In this document: in pieces, positions 59,821 through 64,000 of the stretch | Layout: every line of letters begins with the position of its first letter | Position numbering within the stretch: position 1 is the stretch's first letter | DNA from: Anaeromyxobacter sp. Fw109-5 | GTDB taxonomy: Bacteria > Myxococcota > Myxococcia > Myxococcales > Anaeromyxobacteraceae | NCBI RefSeq assembly: GCF_000017505.1 | Contig: NC_009675.1 | Location: 124,001 to 188,000, forward strand | Direction: 5' to 3' | DNA length: 64,000 nucleotides | The notes under the pieces: generated by a model | The model's input: the letters and a program-made list of their open reading frames with translations, nothing else | What the model was told of the DNA's origin: nothing | Databases searched by the model: none | Translations under genes and position numbers: made by a program

Positions 59821-61616
59821 CGCCGAGCGCCACCTCGATCCTCGTCGGCATCGCCGCGTCGCCCGGCATCGCGATCGGGCGCTGCTGGCCGGTGGATCGG
59901 CGCAAGGTCCGCGCGCCGAAGCGCCTGCTCGCGCCGGAGGAGATCGAGAACGAGCTCGCGCGGCTGCGCACCGCGCTGGAGATCTCCGAGCTGCAGCTCG
60001 CCGAGGTGCGCGAGAAGGTGGAGCGCGCGCCCGGCACGCAGGGCGGCGCCGAGCACACCGCCATCATCGACATGCACCGGATGATGCTGAAGGACGAGAT
60101 GCTCGTCCTGGAGGCGCAGCGGCTCATCCGGGAGGAGCGCGTCAACGCCGAGTGGGCGGTGAAGCGCGCGACCCGCAAGATCAAGAGCGCGTTCCACGAG
60201 CAGGCGGACGAGTACTTCAAGGAGCGGCGCGCGGACGTGGACTACGTGGGCGAGCGCGTCATCAAGAACCTGCTCGGCCAGGCCCCGGACGTCGAGGAGC
60301 CGCCGCCCGAGGGCGCCATCATCGTCGCCCACGACCTCTCGCCCGCCGACACGGCGCTGCTCCTGCACGAGCGCAAGGTGGCGGCCTTCGTGACCGACAC
60401 CGGCGCGAAGACCTCGCACACCGCCATCGTCGCCCGGGCGCTGGAGGTGCCGGCGGTGGTGGGCGTGGGGCGCATCACCTCGCTCGCGGGGCGGGGCGAC
60501 TGGATCGCCGTCGACGGCAGCCGCGGCGTGGTGGTGATCAACCCCACGCCGGGGGAGCGGGTCGAGTACGAGGTCGCCCGCGAGCGCTTCCTCGAGGCGG
60601 AGCAGGTCCTGCTCCGCACGCGCGACCTCCCCGCCCGCACCCTCGACGACGTCACCGTCCGCCTCGCCGGCAACATCGAGTTCGTCGAGGAGGTGCCGAG
60701 CCTCGTCGCGCACGGCGGCGAGGGGGTGGGGCTCTACCGGACCGAGTTCCTGTTCATCGGCCGGACGGAGCTGCCCGGCGAGGGCGAGCAGTACCAGACC
60801 TACCGGCGAGTCCTCGAGGCGCTCGCGCCGAAGCCGGTGACCATCCGCACCTTCGACCTCGGCGGCGAGAAGCTGCCCGTCGGCATGCGCCTGCCCGCCG
60901 AGAACCCCGCGCTGGGCCTGCGCGCCATCCGCTACTGCCTGCGCCAGCCCGAGATGTTCCGGGCGCAGCTCCGGGCCCTGCTGCGCGCGTCGGTGCACGG
61001 CAACCTGCGCATCATGTTCCCCATGATCTCCGGGGTGTCCGAGCTGCGCGCGGCGAAGCGGCTCCTCGCCGAGGTCCGCGAGGAGCTGCGGCGCGAGGGC
61101 GCGCCGGTGCGCGAGGAGGTCCCCCTCGGCATCATGATCGAGCTGCCGTCCGCGGCGCTCATCGCGGACCGCCTCGCCGAGGAGAGCGACTTCTTCTCCA
61201 TCGGCACGAACGACCTCATCCAGTACGCGATCGGGATCGACCGGCAGAACAAGGACGTCGCCTACCTCTACAAGCCGCTCCACCTCGCCGTGCTGCGCAT
61301 GCTGAAGCTGATCTGCGACGCGGCGCAGGTGAAGGGGATCCCGGTCTCCATGTGCGGGGAGATGGCAGGCGACGTGATGAACACGCTCGTCCTCATCGGC
61401 CTGGGGGTCTCGGAGCTCTCCATGAACGGGCCCGCGATCCCGTTCGTGAAGCGGGTGGTGCGGGCGGCCCGGGCCGCGGACGGGCGGGCGCTCGTCGAGC
61501 GCATCCTCTCCCTCACCACCGCGGACGACATCGAGCGCGAGGTGCGCACCGAGATGCTCCGTCGCTTCCCGGAGCTGCTCGAGGCGGAGGCCACCTTCGG
61601 GCCAGTCTCGGGGTAG
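59817..61616 (+). CDS. ptsI: PTS enzyme I (PEP-protein phosphotransferase)
   Basis: 599 residues. HPr-binding N-terminal domain, active His in [24 protein letters not shown]-binding barrel motifs [41 protein letters not shown] and the catalytic Cys in SMCGEMAGD. Full length and apparently active. It takes phosphate from PEP and passes it to HPr. Last gene of the cluster. Confidence 0.97.
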   Translation: MTPSATSILVGIAASPGIAIGRCWPVDRRKVRAPKRLLAPEEIENELARLRTALEISELQLAEVREKVERAPGTQGGAEHTAIIDMHRMMLKDEMLVLEAQRLIREERVNAEWAVKRATRKIKSAFHEQADEYFKERRADVDYVGERVIKNLLGQAPDVEEPPPEGAIIVAHDLSPADTALLLHERKVAAFVTDTGAKTSHTAIVARALEVPAVVGVGRITSLAGRGDWIAVDGSRGVVVINPTPGERVEYEVARERFLEAEQVLLRTRDLPARTLDDVTVRLAGNIEFVEEVPSLVAHGGEGVGLYRTEFLFIGRTELPGEGEQYQTYRRVLEALAPKPVTIRTFDLGGEKLPVGMRLPAENPALGLRAIRYCLRQPEMFRAQLRALLRASVHGNLRIMFPMISGVSELRAAKRLLAEVREELRREGAPVREEVPLGIMIELPSAALIADRLAEESDFFSIGTNDLIQYAIGIDRQNKDVAYLYKPLHLAVLRMLKLICDAAQVKGIPVSMCGEMAGDVMNTLVLIGLGVSELSMNGPAIPFVKRVVRAARAADGRALVERILSLTTADDIEREVRTEMLRRFPELLEAEATFGPVSG

Positions 61617-61710
61617 CGCCCGCGGACGCCCGCCCGCTCGTCCGGCGCCCGCTCGGGCCCGCGAACCGGGCCTCCGCGAGGCGCGCCGCGCCGCGGGTGG
61701 ACGGCCCTCC

Positions 61711-61746
61711 GTCATATTGACAGCTTCCGGCCCCGGCGCGTACCTT
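61711..61746 (+). promoter_or_regulatory. metK promoter with inverted repeat on the -35 box
   Basis: TTGACA (61717-61722, perfect), 18 nt, TACCTT (61741-61746). GTCA-TAT-TGAC (61711-61721) overlaps the -35 and may bind a repressor. The leader is about 27 nt, too short for a SAM riboswitch. Confidence 0.65.
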
Positions 61747-61779
61747 CGCCACCCCCCACGCCCGCGGAGAAACCTTCCG

Positions 61780-62949
61780 ATGCCGCACACCGACTACCTG
61801 TTCACCTCCGAGTCCGTCACCGAGGGCCATCCCGACAAGATGGCGGACCAGATCTCGGACGCGGTCCTGGACGCGGTGCTCGCGCAGGACAAGAAGGGGC
61901 GCGTCGCCTGCGAGACCCTGCTCAAGACCGGGTACGTCATGATCGCGGGCGAGATCACCACCACCGCCCGCATCGAGTACCCGAAGCTCGCGCGCGAGGT
62001 CGTGAAGCGCATCGGCTACGTCTCCGGCGACATGGGCTTCGACGGGAACACCTGCGGCGTGCTCGTCGCGGTGGACCAGCAGTCCCCGGACATCGGCCAG
62101 GGCGTCGACGTGGGCGGCGCGGGCGACCAGGGCATGATGTTCGGCTACGCCTGCGACGAGACGAACGAGCTCATGCCGGCGCCGATCCAGTACGCCCACG
62201 CCGTCACGCGTCAGCTCGCGAAGGCGCGGCGCGGCGGGCTCGACTTCCTGCGCCCCGACGGCAAGAGCCAGGTGACCGTCGAGTACCGCGGCGGCAAGGT
62301 GGCGCGCATCGACACGGTGGTCGTCTCCACCCAGCACTCGGAGAGCGTCTCGAACCGCAAGCTCCACGCGGCCCTCCGCGAGGAGGTCATCGCCAAGGCG
62401 CTCCCGAAGAAGCTCGTCGACCGGAAGACCAAGGTCTTCATCAACCCCACCGGCCGGTTCGTGATCGGCGGGCCGATGGGCGACACCGGCGTGACCGGCC
62501 GCAAGATCATCGTGGACACCTACGGGGGCATGGGGCGCCACGGCGGCGGCGCGTTCAGCGGCAAGGACCCCTCCAAGGTCGATCGCTCCGCCGCGTACAT
62601 GGGCCGCTACATCGCCAAGAACGTGGTGGCCGCCGGGCTCGCCCGCCGCTGCGAGGTGCAGGTCGCCTACGCCATCGGCGTCGCCGAGCCGGTCTCGGTG
62701 ATGGTCGAGACGTTCGGCACCGCGGCGGTCCCGGAGGAGCGGATCGCCCAGGCGGTCCGCGAGGTCTTCGGCCTCACGCCCAAGCAGATCATCGAGGGGC
62801 TCGACCTGCTGCGGCCCGTCTACGAGAAGACCGCCGCGTACGGCCACTTCGGCCGCACCGAGAAGGAGTTCAGCTGGGAGCGCACCGACAAGAAGGACGC
62901 GCTCCGCGACGCGGCGGGCGGCAAGGTCCGCGCGGTCGCGGGCGCCTAG
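61780..62949 (+). CDS. metK: S-adenosylmethionine synthetase
   Basis: 389 residues. Makes SAM from methionine and [24 protein letters not shown] read in parts, the signature [12 protein letters not shown], and the P-loop [18 protein letters not shown] are intact. The start ATG 61780 matches the conserved N-terminus. A strong hairpin follows. The next gene is an ArsR-methyltransferase fusion, possibly regulating SAM metabolism. Confidence 0.97.
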   Translation: MPHTDYLFTSESVTEGHPDKMADQISDAVLDAVLAQDKKGRVACETLLKTGYVMIAGEITTTARIEYPKLAREVVKRIGYVSGDMGFDGNTCGVLVAVDQQSPDIGQGVDVGGAGDQGMMFGYACDETNELMPAPIQYAHAVTRQLAKARRGGLDFLRPDGKSQVTVEYRGGKVARIDTVVVSTQHSESVSNRKLHAALREEVIAKALPKKLVDRKTKVFINPTGRFVIGGPMGDTGVTGRKIIVDTYGGMGRHGGGAFSGKDPSKVDRSAAYMGRYIAKNVVAAGLARRCEVQVAYAIGVAEPVSVMVETFGTAAVPEERIAQAVREVFGLTPKQIIEGLDLLRPVYEKTAAYGHFGRTEKEFSWERTDKKDALRDAAGGKVRAVAGA

Positions 62950-62973
62950 CGGCCCGGCCTCCGCGGCGCACAG

Positions 62974-63001
62974 GGGCCTGCTCCCTCGCGGGAGCGGGCC
63001 C
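62974..63001 (+). terminator. Terminator hairpin after metK
   Basis: GGGCCTGCTCCC (62974-62985), loop TCGC, GGGAGCGGGCCC (62990-63001): 12 bp with one T-G pair, followed by TTCGAGTCT. Confidence 0.7.
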
Positions 63002-63028
63002 TTCGAGTCTCTGCGGTGGCCCCCGGCC

Positions 63029-63080
63029 TTGACCGCGGCGAGGGCCCGGTACATATATCCGTCCATCCGGATGGATCGAT
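63029..63080 (+). promoter_or_regulatory. Promoter and palindromic operator of the ArsR-methyltransferase gene
   Basis: TTGACC (63029-63034) and an AT-rich -10 region TACATATAT (63050-63058, 15-18 nt spacing). Immediately downstream is the palindrome TCCATCC-GGATGGA (63062-63075), extended by ATC (63057-63059) and GAT (63078-63080). It covers the predicted transcript start, so autorepression is likely. Confidence 0.6.
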
Positions 63081-64000
63081 GACTCAGCCTGCCCCCGCCC
63101 GCCCGCACGGTGAGGCCCTCCTCGGCTGGATGGAGGGGCTCGCCGACCCGACCCGGCTCAGGCTGCTGCACGCGCTCGAGCGCAAGGAGCTCTCGGTCCT
63201 GGAGCTCTGCGAGGTGCTGGCGCTGCCACAGTCCACCGTCTCGCGCCACCTCAAGGTGCTCGCGGACCAGGGCTGGCTCGCGAGCCGGCGCCAGGGGACG
63301 CAGAGCCTGTACGGCTATGCGGACGGGCTCGCGCCGGGCGCTCGGCGCCTGTGGCTGCTCGCCCGCGCCGAGAGCGAGGCCTGGCCGGCGGTGCGGCAGG
63401 ACGCGGAGCGGCTCCAGGCGGTGCGCGCGCGCCGCGACGGGGCGCAGCGCTTCTTCGCCGGCGCGGCCGGAGCGTGGGATCGCCTGCGCGCGGAGGTGTA
63501 CGGCTCGTCGGTGGCGCGCGAGGCGCTCCTCGCGCTGCTGCCCTCCTCGTGGACCGTCGCGGACCTCGGCTGCGGCACGGGCGCCCTCTCCGCGGAGCTG
63601 GCGCCGCACGTGCGCGAGGTCGTCGCGGTCGATCAGTCCGCGGCGATGCTGCGCGCCGCGCGCCGGCGCTGCGCGGCGCTCCCCAACGTCGAGCTGCACG
63701 AGGCCCGGCTCGAGGCGCTGCCCATCGCCGACGGCCGCTGCGACGCGGCGCTGCTCGCGCTCGTGCTCGCCTACCTCGACGAGCCCGCGGCCGCGCTGCG
63801 CGAGGCGGCGCGGGTGCTGGCGCCGGGGGGCCGGCTCGTGGTCCTGGACGCGGTCCGCCACTCGGACGAGGCGCTCCGCCGCCGCATGGGCCAGGTCCGG
63901 CCGGGCTTCGCGCCGGAGGAGCTCGAGGCGCTCCTCGCCGGCGCCGGCCTCGGCGCCGTGCGGACCCGCGCGCTGCCCCCCGAGCCCGGCGCCAAGGGCC
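63079..64000 (+). CDS. ArsR-type regulator fused to a SAM-dependent methyltransferase (3' end outside window)
   Basis: At least 307 residues, open to the window end. Residues about 12-90 are an ArsR winged HTH (LADPTRLRLLHALERKELSV, LALPQSTVSRHLKVLADQGW) without an obvious metal-binding Cys motif. Residues about 125-307 are a class I methyltransferase with motif I VADLGCGTGALSAEL, acidic VAVDQSAAML and RVLAPGGRLVVLD. ArsR-family SahR proteins sense S-adenosylhomocysteine and control metK/ahcY in Proteobacteria; the position after metK suggests such a role, with the methyltransferase part as sensor or enzyme. ATG 63079 follows the operator. Confidence 0.88.
   Translation, partial: MTQPAPARPHGEALLGWMEGLADPTRLRLLHALERKELSVLELCEVLALPQSTVSRHLKVLADQGWLASRRQGTQSLYGYADGLAPGARRLWLLARAESEAWPAVRQDAERLQAVRARRDGAQRFFAGAAGAWDRLRAEVYGSSVAREALLALLPSSWTVADLGCGTGALSAELAPHVREVVAVDQSAAMLRAARRRCAALPNVELHEARLEALPIADGRCDAALLALVLAYLDEPAAALREAARVLAPGGRLVVLDAVRHSDEALRRRMGQVRPGFAPEELEALLAGAGLGAVRTRALPPEPGAKG

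Noticed and set aside
61617-61779. Possible SAM riboswitch upstream of metK
   Set aside because: A perfect TTGACA and a -10 box place the transcript start about 27 nt before the ATG, which leaves no room. No known SAM-riboswitch core was seen.

Overview
The window is very GC-rich chromosomal DNA from a myxobacterium of the Anaeromyxobacter type (Myxococcota, formerly Deltaproteobacteria). This is inferred from: a heptaheme cytochrome c/cytochrome b fusion beside a 12-heme cytochrome and an NtrC-class two-component pair; a PilZ domain of the myxobacterial kind; a zinc-ribbon Ser/Thr kinase; HprK beside a mannose-family PTS; and near-uniform G/C at third codon positions. No tRNA, rRNA, CRISPR array, insertion sequence or prophage was found. 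Genes are densely packed, and no gap without a gene exceeds about 290 bases.

Layout. 0.2-1.9 kb: glgC and a single-domain response regulator. 2-9.2 kb: a large DUF5916-type envelope protein, a pair of M16 peptidases (one catalytic, one lipoprotein without the zinc motif) and a histidine kinase. 9.4-17 kb: a Fe-S PD-(D/E)XK nuclease, then a leftward respiratory block. This block has a CbcL-like quinone/cytochrome c oxidoreductase with a candidate sigma-54 promoter, a 12-heme cytochrome, a sensor kinase, a sigma-54 activator, a GNAT acetyltransferase and a Dabb protein. 17-25 kb: a small membrane protein, M14 carboxypeptidase, a membrane protein, MreB, an S9 peptidase and a Ser/Thr kinase. 25-30.5 kb: a leftward housekeeping run ispE-spoVG-prs-rplY-pth-rpsF-rpsR-rplI. 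30.7-34.2 kb: an SH3 lipoprotein, M32 carboxypeptidase, a divergent uracil phosphoribosyltransferase-like protein and hpt. 34.4-45.3 kb: a coiled-coil protein with a methyltransferase-like head, PilZ, GH57, FHA-GGDEF, an MFS transporter, galT and glgA; this joins storage-polysaccharide enzymes to c-di-GMP genes. 45.4-55 kb: accessory genes (TPR-zincin lipoprotein, stand-alone SIR2, FAD amine oxidase, TetR, dinB, an overlapping nucleotidyltransferase/metallophosphoesterase pair, a response regulator and a DHH phosphoesterase). 55.2-61.6 kb: hprK-rapZ-EIIA-EIIB-EIIC-EIID-HPr-EI, a complete PTS phosphorelay. 61.8-64 kb: metK and an ArsR-methyltransferase fusion cut by the window end.

Recurring regulation. 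At least a dozen genes that start a transcription unit have a TANNNT box only 6-10 nt before the start codon and no Shine-Dalgarno sequence. This suggests widespread leaderless mRNAs, and several start codons here were chosen on that basis. Convergent gene ends usually carry GC-rich inverted repeats. The one clear U-tract terminator separates the CbcL-like gene from the 12-heme operon.
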